Assembly: GCA_003991915.1 (NCBI GenBank)
Contig: RQTK01000033.1
Span: 649,178 to 713,177, forward strand
Direction: 5' to 3'
DNA: 64,000 nucleotides
Origin: Elysia chlorotica
Taxonomy: Eukaryota > Mollusca > Gastropoda > Plakobranchidae
Below the pieces are notes generated by a model. That model made no database searches. It had not been told where the DNA came from and saw only the letters and a list, made by a program, of their open reading frames with translations. Of the stretch, positions 1 through 12,879 are shown in pieces. Made by a program: the position numbers and the translations under genes. How positions within the stretch are numbered: the stretch's first letter is position 1; each line of letters starts with the position of its first letter.

Positions 1-37
1 AGCAGTAGTAGTAGTAGTAGTTGTAGTAGTAGTAGTA
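1..37. repeat. (AGT)n microsatellite at the left edge
   Basis: Interrupted AGT triplet array running off the left edge of the window, so its full length is unknown. The same motif family recurs at 24.6-24.8 kb and 31.3 kb. Confidence 0.9.
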
Positions 38-1759
38 TTTGTTTATTACACTTACTCTTTTATTCCCTGTGATTTGTTTGGCAAGAAAGCATCGACCTGT
101 GTGTTCCTATTTAGGGAAGTGTGGTTCAACAAGTGCATAAATTATTATAACACAGTGGTATGTATGCATGCTCACGGATTTCTGATTATATTCTGCATTA
201 AAAACTAATATTTTTTGTTTGAGTTTAAAGTTATTAGCCTTATATATTAGAAAAGATAAAGCCGTTTGAACTTTCAGGACACCAAAAATCGAAAAAATCC
301 AAATTAATTAAGTTTTTCTAGAATCATTTTTAACGGATGTGTATTGATTCAACGAAATGAGACTCACTGTCAGGTGTAGTCTTTATCTGGAAAGAAATTT
401 ACTCTAAAAGAACATACATAAGTCGGTGCAGCCCTACGATTCTGGATAGTTGCATTGTTGAAGAGATCAACGTCTGTACAGGCGTTTTTCTTATATCTAT
501 ATACTTTGGTTGCCTATAACACGACATACATTTTTATTTCTTTGTTGAATTTTCAAATTATTGTAGGAAATCAAACTGAAAGATTTAATTTTTATTTGTG
601 ATTGGAATTGACAAGAAACGAAAAACGTTCTTGTTTTAACACTGAAGGAAAAGATACAAATGCGATACAGACGTATTGCTTGAAACTTTTCCCAATTATG
701 ATTTCGGTTTATTTGTCATCGTTTACTGCATATTAATCATAAAAAAGGAAAAAAAAAAGAAACGAGAAACAAGTCAAGCTAAACTGAAACGATGTTTTAA
801 CATCATATGGTAAATAGAAATTTATCTATATGATTTTCTTGCAAGTTCAATATAAACATAATCAGTTCGCTGGTAAGTGCGTGTTACCCTACAACATCAC
901 TGGGCACACGTCTGTAGAAGTCGCTGTTTAATACATTTTGTAGAAACTGCTATTCGTAGGTATTTAACTGCCGACCTTTAACATTACAAGCCTAACATTT
1001 TACTGTGCTGGGTTTGCCTGTATAATACGTGGTCGTGGGTCAAAAGAACTGTAATTATCTTTTCATCATATGTCTTTGTTCAATCAATGCGCTCTTTCTC
1101 TGTATTTGTTTGTCTTTTTATCTGTTTGTCTTATTTCGTTCTGTTGATCTGTTTGCATATGTTTGAAAATCTCTCTCTGCCTGTCTATATGTTTCGACCT
1201 ATCTAAAGATCATTATTTGATATGTCTCCATTCTCTTATTGTACTTTTCAGTTTTCCTCTATGTCCATCTATCTCTAAATTTCCTTGCCTCTCTCACCGC
1301 TCCCGATACCAGGAAAAAAACCCTGAAAAACGAGAGTGTCTTCAAGATTTATATAGACAGTGCAAATTAGAAGCTGGTTTGAAAAAATAGTAACTCTGAT
1401 CAGGACCCCTCTCTCCAATTTATCCTTTGATGTCTAAAAGCGAAATTTCGATTATCTTATTCTTGTATTCTCTTGATCACTTTTAAGTCTCTTAAGTGAT
1501 TTGACGATGCTCATATATAGAGACTGTGCTGCTGTCCTGCGGTGATCAAATATTTAGATGTCTTAGGCTTCTGTACCCACAAGTTGAGGGCCTCTACACT
1601 GTGATTAAATTTCCCATTTAAATTACTTTTCTCGAGGGAATCTAGAGAAGGCCTATTAACGTTTATAAGATGCTAGTTACTGCTAGTATAGTATGCTGGA
1701 CTTGCTTAAATTATTGCGTTAGCGCTTACATGCTTCATTGTTATAAAAAAAAACAACTA
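38..1759. other. AT-rich non-coding DNA, nothing recognised
   Basis: About 1.7 kb of AT-rich sequence with short A and T runs and a mildly CT-rich patch near 1080-1300. The open frames here are short and biased by the pyrimidine tract. I see no splice-bounded coding segment, RNA gene or transposon signature. Confidence 0.6.
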
Positions 1760-1793
1760 TCTGTCTGTCTGTCCATCTGTCTGTCTGTCTGTC
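1760..1793. repeat. (TCTG)n microsatellite
   Basis: Eight or so TCTG units with one CCAT interruption. It lies about 110 bp from the purine-strand ACAG/AG array at 1901-2074, so the two tracts are complementary in motif. Confidence 0.9.
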
Positions 1794-1900
1794 ACCGAGA
1801 GATACAGAGTTTAAATACCTTCATTGATTCAGTGTCATTTCAACTGATCGATACCATTTCCACGTTACATCAAAGCGAGAAAGACGCGTGTACTTAAATG

Positions 1901-1987
1901 TAGATAGAGAGAGACCCAGAAAAAGACAGAGGCAGAGATAGAGACAGAGAGAGACACACATACACACACACATATATATAAAGAGAG

Positions 1988-2018
<31 letters not shown>

Positions 2019-2020
2019 CG

Positions 2021-2067
<47 letters not shown>

Positions 2068-2074
2068 GCAGACA
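1901..2074. repeat. Compound AG / ACAG / TATA microsatellite
   Basis: Mixed array: AGAG and ACAG units, a short ACACAC and TATATA centre, a pure AG block and then about ten ACAG units. The antisense open frame here (poly Ser-Leu and Ser-Val-Cys) is a product of the repeat and not a gene. Confidence 0.92.
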
Positions 2075-2639
2075 CCCTCGTGCCCTCTCCCCCTTTTGCT
2101 GCTTTTCCCCTTTTCGAATTATACATACTCCAATACTTTTTTTTTTCTAATCAAATTAAATGTATAGCTTTTTTCTATATAATGTAAATTTTCGTAATGA
2201 GGCAAACCATCCGTTCTGGGCAGATATAAAAGCAAATTTCAATGTTTAACGGACAATTGCTGTGGCCTACATTATTCCCATTCAGATATGAAACATTGCA
2301 TGACCTTTTCTTTCAAATCATTTAATAGTGTGTGTTTTTTTTCACGTGACCTTACTGATGACAGTGTTTTTAAATTTCGTATTGATTTTTCATAGCAATC
2401 TGTTCAAATCTTTAGTAACTGCAGGACACCAATGTTAGAATAATATTGAGACTTTTTTCCTTCAAATCAAACAAACAGAAATGTTTATATCTAAACCGAT
2501 TGACTATAACTCACTGTGTTATCGATTTCTGCAAATAATTTGCTCCATTGTCTTCGCTGATGCTTTTCGAGTTCAGCTTTTTTCTAGCGTGATATCTGAT
2601 CCGTTAAAGTGTAAAAACAATTCCACGAGACCACCACGA

Positions 2640-2860
2640 CATTAACCAGCTTCATGACTCTGGTTCCTGGTTCTTGTTTACTGTTATTCTAATTGTGATC
2701 CGGGTGTGTGTGGGCGTGTTCAGGTGTATTCGCTACTCAAATTAGGGCAAATCCGTTATCGATTTGTTAGACAGCCAGCGCAAAGCTAGCTGGAATCAGG
2801 TAGGAATCCGACTGTAGATCTATCCTTACCTGGGGGTCATCGGTCGTGAGTGTCAGACTT
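2640..2860. promoter_or_regulatory. Complex GC-balanced island, candidate conserved element
   Basis: About 220 bp with clearly higher GC and sequence complexity than its flanks. It contains an AAATTAGGGC homeodomain-like core near 2740 and the words GGTTCCTGGTTC and CAGCGCAAAGCTAGCTGG. No open frame spans it. Calling it regulatory is inference from composition; conservation was not testable. Confidence 0.3.
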
Positions 2861-3407
2861 CCCTTTTTGCGTGTTTCCCCTGCTATATCAGCGGGTGAGC
2901 AGAGACGGGAAGAGATGGTTCAAGTGGACACATTTTTCTTATCAATGCAACGCTTTGTTCTCATGCTTCACGCTAACTGACAGTGCGGAAAAGCGGATTT
3001 CCCCGAACAAGACGAAAACACCCCGATACATTATTAAGTTCAAATCACTTTCAAGGAATTTATCGAGAAAAATCATTTCATTAGTTTGACTGAGAGGCCT
3101 TGCTTGTCTTGTATAATAAACCGCAGTATGCGAGAATGATTTCAATCAATAACTTGGAGGCCTAAAAAGATGTCGGTATACTATGTTTCTGGACGAAACA
3201 TAGGCCTACACCCACACTTATGTTTTACAACTTCGATACATTTAAGACAGATTTAGGAAATTGTATGTGCATACAAAAAGGAGTAATCTAGGTATGCCTA
3301 TCTGTGTGGTTTCCCTTTAATCAAATCGTTGTTTTACAACAACAAAAAATTACATCGGAAATTAGATCTATTTATATAAAATTAGATTTGGATATAACTA
3401 TATTATT

Positions 3408-3464
3408 TTCTGATCTTTCTCAAAAAGAAGTATTCAATTTTGTTTTATAGGTGGACTAACTTTA
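3408..3464 (+). repeat. 57-bp dispersed direct repeat, copy 1
   Basis: Aligns without gaps to 4343-4399 with about 50 of 57 positions identical. It begins TTCTGATCTTTCTC and ends with a shared AGGTGGACTAA core. The homology does not obviously continue beyond this core, so it is probably a fragment of an old interspersed repeat. Confidence 0.7.
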
Positions 3465-4342
3465 GGGGTGGGTCATCGCATACTTCTTTAATGTTTTGAA
3501 TAAATCCACAAAACCTTTATTCAGTTACACCGTTTTAATTTAATGGTTTCTAACTGAAATCGTCACCAAAAAGTCTCAAAAGCTAAAAATTGTTTTTTTT
3601 TATGTCGTTATTAGTAACCAAACAAAAACGTTATGTTGTTGCGCTATATTTTTTATGAGTGTCCATTAATAACGTTTAAAGTTTACATAGAATTGGTAAG
3701 CCCATAAGAAGTAAAAGGAATCGAATCAGTATTGAACACTTAGAATTATACCTGTTTCTTTCACTTTCAGTCATTTAACTTAAGATTATTTATATTCTAT
3801 AATTTAGCTATTTCGCATTAAAATGTTAGTGATTAGACATATTTATACTTGCAATACAATGTACGTCTTATCTTTCATTACAAGCATATAGGTATACTTT
3901 CTACAACGGATTGTCTGTATTTCTTTATGGATAGTTATGGCCCTGCTTACTGTGTTGTGAATAAAAGCCACTGCGTTAAATATAGAATCGTATTCACAAA
4001 ATAATAACCATAGGGTCTCCCGCATATTACACCGAGAAAAATCGTCTCTGTTTTTACTGTACTTTTAAATCGCTTTTCATGAGTACTAACATATTGTGCT
4101 AGTTAATATTAGTATGAAACAATCTAAAGGCTATTTTGGGCTTCAAAAAAAAAATAAATAGAGCAATTCAAATAAATATTTTTGCCAGCTTGTTCGTCTA
4201 TTTTAAGAATTTAAATCGCTGACTTAACTAATATTGCTTCTATTTTGTTTGTAATGTACATTCTGTTGTTAGTAATACAAAAATTATAATACTGTTTTAA
4301 TCTTTATGCACAGGCAAATGGATATTGTAAGAAACCTCTTAT

Positions 4343-4399
4343 TTCTGATCTTTCTCAATAAGAAGTACTCAGCTTTGAATTATAGGTGGACTAAATTTA
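4343..4399 (+). repeat. 57-bp dispersed direct repeat, copy 2
   Basis: Second copy of the element at 3408-3464, 935 bp downstream in the same orientation, with about seven substitutions and no indel. It is likely the shared part of an old mobile or duplicated sequence. Confidence 0.7.
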
Positions 4400-4701
4400 A
4401 CGAGAGAGGGCCCTGTATTTCGTGGTTGCTTCCAAATAGTTATATTTTTCCTCAATAGCAATACACGCCCTCCACAACACCTGCTTTACTTTCCATTTCC
4501 CGTTTTTCAAAACGAATGCTCAGCTGCAGTTTCCTGGACTTGAGCTCTGCTTCCATAAATCTCTAAAGTTAAACTCCAGATATGTTTGTATTTTTGTAAT
4601 TGCGCTAACAGTTGCTTGCTCATTCCTGTTTAAACCTCACACCATACTGTTAATAAATAGTTCTTACTCATTTCTGTAGTAATCTGCAGTTTCGGTATGT
4701 A

Positions 4702-4988
<287 letters not shown>

Positions 4989-5371
4989 TATGTTGAACAA
5001 TTAAGGTAGCCCAACTAAAAAAGCACGCCATACAATGTTTACTAACACATACTTGATAAGTCGGTGACAGCCTAAGATGTACAGGAAATCCGTAAAGCCT
5101 TTCCATCCACAGTAAGGAAATGCATTTAAAAAATGAGAGAGAAAGCGAGAGAGCGACGGGCCTTTGATTTATAGAGGAAGTCCATATTGAGCAAAAGTGA
5201 GAAATATATTTTTCAAACGAAAAAGTTTTCAAGTTAAGGTTAAAAGATGTGGCAGTAATGGTTAGAAAATTGCAGAAAGAGACTACGGATAAAATAAAAA
5301 GATATAGAATAAGAAGAGGAAAAAGATAAAAATAAATAAATGAATGGAAAATATGAATAAGAAAGATAAAG

Positions 5372-5531
5372 CAAGAGAGAGAGAGAGAGAGAGAGAGGAA
5401 GAAAGAGGGACAGAAAGCAGGATACAGACAGACATACAGAAAAGGATAGAAAAAGAGGGAGAGAAGCATCGCAATCAGAGAGCGATAAATAGATTGATAG
5501 AGAGAGCGAAAGAGAAAAACAGAGAAAGAGC

Positions 5532-5597
<66 letters not shown>
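5372..5597. repeat. Purine-rich AG array
   Basis: About 225 bp of AGAG with GAA, ACAG and GCGA interruptions. It lies 385 bp from the pyrimidine array at 4702-4988 in inverted motif sense, so a transcript through both could pair. The open frames through it are low-complexity artefacts. Confidence 0.92.
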
Positions 5598-6460
5598 TTT
5601 TAGGCCTATGCGCGTGCGAGAAAATACGCTGCGCTGTTCCCCCCTGTGCTTTTGTTGATATCAACAGCTCTTTGTTGACTTTCGTGACTGCCTCATTGTT
5701 GTTTAGTGTATTGAGTACAAGACTAACGAACGCGCGTGTGGGAAGAAATTGTACTCCCACTCCAACTTCTGATTTTCCGTGATGCATTTTCTAAATACTG
5801 TGAGTAAATTTCGGGCATAGTGAAATTAATTATGAATACCTGTTGATACCAGCCACCTGTACGTGTGTTTATAAGATTAATCAGTTCGCATGTTTTCCCT
5901 GTTTTGCTTACTTATCTACGTATGAAGTTTGGGCATGTGTTATAGATATTTCTTAACTTTTGAATAATTTTCGCGTTTTTTCTTTACCACATGCTATACA
6001 TTATAATTTTGCTGTAGTTTGGTTTCTATATTCTGATATCACCTTCAGTGAGATTTCGGATTATTGAACAAGTCAGAATACTGTACCTTGTGGTTTCCGA
6101 ACTTTGCATGTGAGTTAAGAAATGTATTTTGTTTGTGCATTGTCTTTCCAGTCTATTATGTTTTAAAACATATATATCAAAAAGAGATTGAATTAGCGTA
6201 GGAATAAAATATACTTAACAACTGGTTAACAGCTACTAGGAAATAGAAGAGATGGAGAATATATTTATATCGGTATATAATAAAGATAACATTGTACGTA
6301 AGTTGGTGAAACAAAAAGTTGAAAAGGCAGAATGATAAAGATCAAGTAATTAGCTTGATGGAACAAGGAGGGTATGGAGATAAAAATCTGAATGTTTAAA
6401 TAGTTATGCACAATACATGGAAATATAATAAAAGATTGATCGATAGAGAGACAAGAATTA
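5598..6460. other. Non-coding AT-rich DNA
   Basis: The first 180 bp (to about 5790) are somewhat more complex and contain a few CpGs. The remainder is AT-rich with no coding signal. Nothing recognised. Confidence 0.55.
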
Positions 6461-6472
6461 TCTCTCTTTCTC

Positions 6473-6530
<58 letters not shown>
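6461..6530. repeat. (CT)n microsatellite
   Basis: About 50 bp of uninterrupted CT preceded by interrupted CTTT/CTCA units. Confidence 0.95.
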
Positions 6531-6532
<2 letters not shown>

Positions 6533-6765
6533 ACCTGTTCGTATGTACGGGTACCCCAGCTTGTATGTAATATGTATAAAGAAATTTAGTAAAGATAAAA
6601 TAGACATTTTGGTAAACAGTTAGCAGATCTACCACAAATTTTTAAAAATGAGTTTGGTAGGAAAATGGATTGAATGAGAGAGTGAGCATGCAGTACAGTG
6701 AAAGCTAAAGAGACAAATAAAGACAGAAGACGAGATAGAGATAGATATATACATAGATAGATTTA

Positions 6766-6848
6766 AAGAAAGAGAGAAAGAGAAAAGGAGAGAGAGAGGT
6801 AGAAAGAGAGAGAGAGAGAGGGGGGGGAGAGAGACAGAGAGATAGAGA
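6766..6848. repeat. Purine-rich AG array with G run
   Basis: AGAAAGAGAG-type array containing a run of about eight G. Preceded from about 6700 by degenerate AGA/ATAG sequence. Confidence 0.88.
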
Positions 6849-7319
6849 ATGTGGTAAGCAAATGAAATTGCTTTCGTGCAAATATTTTAAAACGAAATCA
6901 AGAGCCAGCTCTTTAAAGATATAACTATTTATACTCTATGTACGTATGTAGAGCCTTGGGCGTAGTTAGGCCTATACAGTTTAACGAAGCAAGGAATAGA
7001 GCAAAAGTTAACATAACTTTAGCACTCTGGTAAAAAAAGGAAAGAAAACATTTTACTTTTATTTTATGGATTTTTTTCTCTAGCTATTGGCAATTCTAGT
7101 ACTTGTGAAAAGTTATGGGCATTGTGATTTACATTCTTCGTAACTATGAACATAGTTTATTGGCTCTTAATTTGTTTTCTGGCTATATGGGTTTTATTGC
7201 TTGCCTGTCTTTTATTATGAGGTATCTGATTTTACCCTAACAAAATTGTCTTTTGTAATATGATAAATTTAAGCATCTTCAAAGTTGATAGAAAGACAGT
7301 CACATTGAAAGATTCTTTG

Positions 7320-7560
7320 TCTTTGGTGGTTTATGGGACGAGTTTTTTTCCTGACGTTCTGTCTGAAATTGACGGTAAACATTACTTCAAACCACCACTA
7401 CAAAATATTCATATTTGACGTAATAGAAGAAGCGAAATTTTCGATAAAGAAAACCACAGGGGGTCTAATGAGTCACTACCCTATCTGATTGACGTGATTA
7501 AATTCCGAAATAATATTCGCCCTGAAGGACTTCACACAATTGGTCAATAGAGACAACAAT
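7320..7560. promoter_or_regulatory. Candidate regulatory island with AP-1-like and PBX/MEIS-like motifs
   Basis: Moderately GC-balanced block with no frame. Visible words: TGAGTCA (7469-7475, AP-1 consensus) and TGATTGAC (7486-7493, core of PBX/MEIS sites) followed by GTGATTAAAT and CAATTGGTCAATAG. Such clustering is typical of developmental enhancers, but single motif matches occur by chance, so the call is inference. Confidence 0.35.
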
Positions 7561-8029
7561 AGGTAATTTTTGCATCTTAAATGTACGAGTTCGCGTCAAA
7601 TTAAAAGATGTAGTTATTAATGTTGCTGTACTGTTCTGAGTCTTTCCGCTCTTACGTTACGCATGATAGATGAGAGTTTTCCAAGATGGAAAACAGAGTT
7701 TGATTTGCACGAGATAAATGCGTTGTTGGACATAAAAATAAATTAACAGCAAATAACAGAAAAAAGTTTTTCGTCTTGCAATTTCGAGTACATTATTTAA
7801 TTTTTTATACAAATCGGGTATCGATACATTCGTTGTGCGACCGAGACTTCGTGCTCCTCATTTTTTTTACATAAATAAAGTGAAAAACGTAAAAAACAAA
7901 ACTATTTTCAAGAATTTAATTATTAGTTTTGTAAGCTAACAGTCCCCTGTTTATGCAGCTTAAACCTTGGTCAATTCTCCGGCACAGATGTTTTACGAAG
8001 TATATTAATTCAGAACTTATTGTTTCGTT

Positions 8030-8480
8030 TTATCATCGCCCACAGTCAAGCAAAGTTCTCACAATCATCTGCAAAAATCATAAGACTACTTCTCGAAACC
8101 AATTAACGATTGACTTAGAACTGTAGACCGAGGATAAGTTGTGGGCAGCACGAATTAGAGACTGTGGCATATGGCGAGTACATTAGCGTATTGACCATAC
8201 AGCTCGTGTTTGTGCTAAACCGTTTACACAATTACGTGCATAGGGATTAACTCTGTCCCTAGTCAACTTTAATGGCAGCACACAAAGGAACCTGGGCTAT
8301 TGATCTGAAGTCATTGAAGGGAGGCAGAGACCTGAGTGCTCTGGCCATCGCTCTGCAGTCTGGAACGTAACGTGGCTCTAGCCAGGGCTTACCTAATTAA
8401 TGACCAAGTTTTGACCAACCTCTGGCATCGAATTCCAAAGGCTGAAGGCAGCGTAATTACCTCATGGGCTTACTGATTGA
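8030..8480. promoter_or_regulatory. Largest candidate conserved non-coding element of the left half
   Basis: About 450 bp of non-repetitive, GC-balanced sequence between AT-rich flanks. The right half (8260-8470) is densest, with homeodomain-type TAATTAA at 8394-8400 and TAATTA at 8454-8459, and words such as GGCTCTAGCCAGGGC. All frames are interrupted, so a protein explanation is unlikely. Regulatory identity is inferred from composition and motif density. Confidence 0.4.
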
Positions 8481-9029
8481 TTGTTTAAACACATCGCATA
8501 CTTTGTAAGTAAGATTTTAAACCATACGTGATAGACTTCCATACTTAGAAAGATGAAAGGTATAAACAAAAGTATGTCAAGTAAACATGCGGTGTTCTTT
8601 AAACAATATGTACCTCGCATTTTCTCTCTTTTTTTAGTACCAGTTTATATATAGCCTAGCATGTTTTAAGTGTAAGACAGTAAATGCGCACGGTGTTTCC
8701 AGGCAGTGAATTTCTGTAATTAAAAATGAACGTGTACTGAAGACACAACTTACAAAAGAACGATGCAAACGCTATATAACATTTACCATTATATCTTCTT
8801 AGTAAACCCAATTGAATAATTCACACACTGGCACATTTTAGCTTCTCAAAATTGTGTATTCTACTCACCACGAGTTTATATCTTCTGATGTTATTAAAAT
8901 GTTTTTAATCCCAGGGCATATTATGTTGCAGTAGACTTTTCTTTTTGTTTTAAGGACATATCAATATCAACATGCGGACAAACTTATATAATATTGTGTT
9001 ATTGTAATCCAGTCAATTGCCATTTTGAT

Positions 9030-9170
9030 GTTCAGGCCGTGATTTTCTGCGGAGAGCATAATAAAAACTCGCCACTTTCCACTGGGATTAGCGCTCGAGT
9101 AAGTGCGTCGTGAAATCTAAAATCATAAAGCCCCTGGGCATTTGTCGAGACTCATCAAATACTACCTTAA
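9030..9170. promoter_or_regulatory. Candidate regulatory island
   Basis: Short complex block with GGATTA (9085-9090, a bicoid/OTX-class core) next to GCGCTCGAG, and ATCATAAAGCCC downstream. No coding frame. Low-to-moderate confidence. Confidence 0.3.
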
Positions 9171-10059
9171 TAATTGCCAACTTTGCGTAAAACCTTTTTC
9201 AATAACATGATTGAAGATTTTTACAACCACAGTCCACAACAGTAGTAAATTCAGAGATCCTGCCTGTTATGTTACTGTTAGAGTAATGCATAGAAGTGAG
9301 TGTTTTATTGATTGAACCCAGTTAGGTAATAGTTATAATATTATGAAAATAATACCAGAGCGCGAAAAGAAACACATTTTTTCAGTTGCTGTTGTATTAA
9401 CGAGATACAATGTTGTGCATATTATCTCTTAAATGTTAACAATTCCTAGTTATAGTTGTAAGGGCAGATTGAGTTTGCCTATATACGGTGTGAGTAAACC
9501 AATCTTACGTTAAATACGTGATTTGTTCAATTCATTTAATCTAACATAAAAATATGTGTTGACCCAATCAATACATTTTAATGTCATGACAGCTTTCTAT
9601 CTTTGGTGATTCAAATTGGCTGCAAGTTTATTTGATTGCATATAAATCATAGTTGTGAATTAACGATATATAACTAAAACCTGTTGATAGATTTTTTATA
9701 ACGCAATATAGAAACGTTTTATAAACCATGTGAAAAATTACAACATGTGGGTAACTGACTAAATATAATGCTTTTAGTTTGTTGAGAATTCAAGCAAAAT
9801 AAACCACGCTAAATATTTAAGTTGAAATATATCATGAATTTGAAGATATAGAAAATCCCTATTCGTAATTAACAATTCTTTTTGTCTCTTTGTTATATCG
9901 ATTTTGATCTACATTAACAGTTATGTTTGTTTTTTTTTTACTTTAAATTCACCTAACCAATTACGTGTATCTTTATTAAGACCATGGGGTTGAGCAAGGT
10001 CCTTCTCTATCGTGGTCTGACTGTTTTGGTTGCTTTAAAATGAGGAGGGAAACACGAAG

Positions 10060-10182
10060 GAGAGAGAGAGAGAAAGAGAGAGATAGAGGGAGAGAGAGAT
10101 AGAGGGAGAGAGATAGAGGGAGAGAGAGATAGAGGGAGAGAGATAGAGGGAGAGAGAGATGGAGAGATAGAGAGAGAGAGAT
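10060..10182. repeat. AG-rich minisatellite
   Basis: AGAGAGAT and AGAGGGAG words alternate with a period near 16-18 bp, about six units. Bounded on both sides by unique sequence. Confidence 0.88.
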
Positions 10183-10266
10183 AAGGAAACATAAATAGAC
10201 GCAGATATATTAAATCGAATAGCGAGAATTAGAAGACACAAAAAGAGACGTAACACCCACTAAAGA

Positions 10267-10279
10267 GGGGGGGGGGGGG
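10267..10279 (+). repeat. G13 homopolymer
   Basis: Thirteen consecutive G on the plus strand. Long G runs are candidates for quadruplex formation and for sequencing or assembly length error. Confidence 0.9.
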
Positions 10280-10498
10280 TTCTCTATTGAGAAGCCACAC
10301 AGCATAAGGAGAAAAAACACAATCAGTCGTTGCAGATAGGTGATGGAATTAAGGAGAAACATGCCAAGAAAGAGAGTCAAGAGTAAATTATTTGAACTAA
10401 GAAATCAAGTTAAGTATGAAAGTCATATTTTATTCACGTACCAAAGCTGTGTCTCTACCCCCTAAAACATTGTACGGATTTTCAAGTAATGATCTCTT

Positions 10499-10500
10499 AG

Positions 10501-10543
<43 letters not shown>

Positions 10544-10567
10544 ATTGTTGTTATTGTTGTTGTTGTT
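10499..10567. repeat. (TTG)n microsatellite
   Basis: About 22 TTG units with two TTA variants near the right end. Confidence 0.95.
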
Positions 10568-10780
10568 TTCGCACGTTTTTTTAAACCACTAGCTTAAACG
10601 AAACTGGTGTTGTATTCTGGTTTTTCGTTCAGTTGTTCAGTGAGCATTATTCTCAAGTTTGCGACAACACTCTGTGCTGATGACAGGGATTAGCTGGTTC
10701 ATTGTCCTAGAAGGAAGGCAGGTACTGTTCTAAAGCCGATGGAGATGATTAGTTTTGGAAATTGTGATGAGACGAAGAAA

Positions 10781-10781
<1 letters not shown>

Positions 10782-10832
<51 letters not shown>

Positions 10833-11098
10833 CAGGTAGAAAGAGAGAGATGAGAGAGAGAGAGAGAGAGAGAGAAGAGAGAGAGACAGAGAGAGAGACA
10901 GAGACAGAGAGAGACAGAGAGACAGAGACAGAGACAGAGACAGAGACAGACAGACAGACAGAAGGAAATGGAAAGGGAGCGAGAGACAGACAGACATACC
11001 GACAGACACACCGACTGAGAGACAAACAGACAGAGACAGAGAAAAAGAGTAGAGAAAAACAAACAGAGATAAAGACAGACATGGACAGACACAGACAA
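10782..11098. repeat. Compound AG / ACAG microsatellite
   Basis: About 317 bp: pure AG (10782-10830), then AGAC-interrupted AG, then ACAGAG and ACAG units grading into degenerate ACAGAC. Frames on both strands are repeat artefacts. Confidence 0.93.
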
Positions 11099-11235
11099 AA
11101 TGATTTGAAAAGCGAGAATATGATATCTCTGGCAGAAAATTCCATAATTGTGTGTAAAATAAGAAAGTGAATATTACAACTGGAAGATGTTGGAAACCTT
11201 TAAGGCGGTGAATGCAAAAGATACAGAAACAGGAA

Positions 11236-11290
11236 CGCTGGCTATGGCGCCAACTGCTATTCGAAAAGTCGCGAGTTCGAGCAAACCACT
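11236..11290 (+). mobile_element. Possible tRNA-derived SINE fragment
   Basis: A TGGC word near 11239 (A-box-like) lies about 36 bp upstream of GCGAGTTCGAGC (B-box-like, 11271-11282), with a plausible anticodon-arm sequence between. The last B-box base does not fit and no acceptor stem closes. It may be the remnant of a SINE head or chance. Confidence 0.25.
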
Positions 11291-11449
11291 AATCGCTGCG
11301 AGTTTTTTGTTTAATGTTTCGTCTCAGAATAATGTACCCTTTTATATGTTAGGGCTCTGGTGCCTGCTCAGCGTATATGATTTTTCTTTAGACATTACAG
11401 AGGTAGAACAATGACTAGGAAAAATATGTATATATTTCTAACTAGAAAG

Positions 11450-11716
11450 ACAGAGAGACAAAGAGGCCGAGAGAAATAGATAGGCTGGAACGAGAAACTT
11501 AAAGAGATGTTGGCAAAACTATGTAGAAATAGAGAGAGTGAGATGAAAAGAGACAGAGACAGAGACAGAGAGAGAGAGAGATAGAGACAGAGAGACAGAG
11601 AAAGAGAGACAGGCAGGCAGACAGACAGACAGACAGACAGACAGGCAGACAGACAAAGGCAGGTAGAGACAGACAGACAGAGAGAAAGCGATAGAAAGAG
11701 AGGGAGGGAGAGGAGA
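11450..11716. repeat. Compound AG / ACAG microsatellite
   Basis: Degenerate AGA at the left, then AGAGACAG and about nine ACAG units (near 11605-11660), ending in GGGAGG purine sequence. Confidence 0.92.
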
Positions 11717-12179
11717 AAAACTGCGAAAGATCTATTGATTGGCAGACACCTAAAGAGATTGTGATCTGGGTCGAGATGAGAAGAGAAACAGACATTTCTG
11801 TTTACAATTTCTTTCGTATAATGGCTGCAGAAAATTACTCCGATGTTGCATCGAGACACACGCCTCTTTCTTTTTTCCGTATATTTATATCATTCAAAAA
11901 TAAAATAAAAAATACAATTTTTTTATATTCATGTAATTGTTTCACATTATTGAAAAAACACCAGAAGATAAGATAGCATATGATACTGTAAGATCAGACT
12001 TCATTAGCTCAAGAGGCAATTTGTTCTAACACAGATACATGCACAGTGTACTCACAGATTCGCACATATTCACACACACACACAATTGACATTTGGTTGT
12101 AATTCTCTAACAGACATGCAAGTAATAATATTGAAAATCAATTATATATTATTTAAATTAACATTCTCTGGCTATTAAG
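11717..12179. other. AT-rich DNA, small ACAC patch
   Basis: Contains a short CACACA run near 12068-12085. Otherwise nothing recognised. Confidence 0.55.
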
Positions 12180-12430
12180 CGTTAGGTAGCTGCAGTGAAC
12201 GCGTGACAACCATAGCTTAATTGCATTCTTTTATAACCACTTTAATCTTAATTGAACCTGTGAGAGATGTGAATGTCACCTCAACCTTGAACTATAGCCA
12301 ACAGTCTCTGTGCGACCATCCTTTAGACAGGAAAAGGAAGTTAATGTCCTTGGCAACTGAGCTGTCTGCCCTTGCTTCCTGTTCCGCTTAATTAAATTAA
12401 TAGCCTTGCTAGGAGGACAACAGTGGACAT
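12180..12430. promoter_or_regulatory. Candidate conserved non-coding element
   Basis: About 250 bp of complex sequence in AT-rich flanks. It contains AGGAAAAGGAAG (ETS-type GGAA cores), TTCCTGTTCC, TTAATTAAATTAAT (homeodomain-type) and CTTAATTGAACC. No reading frame is open across it. Confidence 0.35.
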
Positions 12431-12879
12431 TTAAAGAAGTGTTTCGTTTGTAAAGACTACTGCCTCAATATTTAAGTTAAATTGCATAATTATATATGAT
12501 TGTTTTTGTTGCGCAGATACCAGAGCCCACATCCTTTGTAGTAGGGAGATAAATAATAGTGGTAGAATGATGATAAACATTAATACATTTTTTCACGGAA
12601 GCAGTTTACTATGGAAATGTGCATTACTCCTTATAAAAGATCATGAAGCTATGTAAAAGAGTAACTGCAGACAAAACACTAATTGCATGGTTACAGAAGT
12701 TTGAAGATTTTTATGCTTCCTTATTAAACTTTACATTTTCAACATGCAGGTCTCTGTTACCTCATTGTCTGTCTTCTCCATCCCATGCTGTAGGATACAC
12801 AGCAGTTAATCCAAATGACTAGAAAGAGGGGGGAGGTGGTATTTACGAGAGGCGTGAGACTGTAAAAAGCACCAGAGTT
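12431..12879. other. AT-rich DNA between islands
   Basis: No coding, RNA or repeat signature beyond short homopolymers. Confidence 0.5.

Larger units (their letters stand above)
2075..4701. other. AT-rich non-coding DNA with one complex island and a dispersed repeat pair
   Basis: Apart from the island at 2640-2860 and the paired 57-bp repeats at 3408 and 4343, this stretch is AT-rich with frequent stops in all frames. No exon, tRNA or terminal inverted repeat was seen. Confidence 0.55.
6849..10059. other. Gene-free stretch carrying several complex islands
   Basis: No plausible coding frame. Islands at 7320-7560, 8030-8480 and 9030-9170 are listed separately. The rest, including 9171-10059, is AT-rich with nothing recognised. 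Confidence 0.55.
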
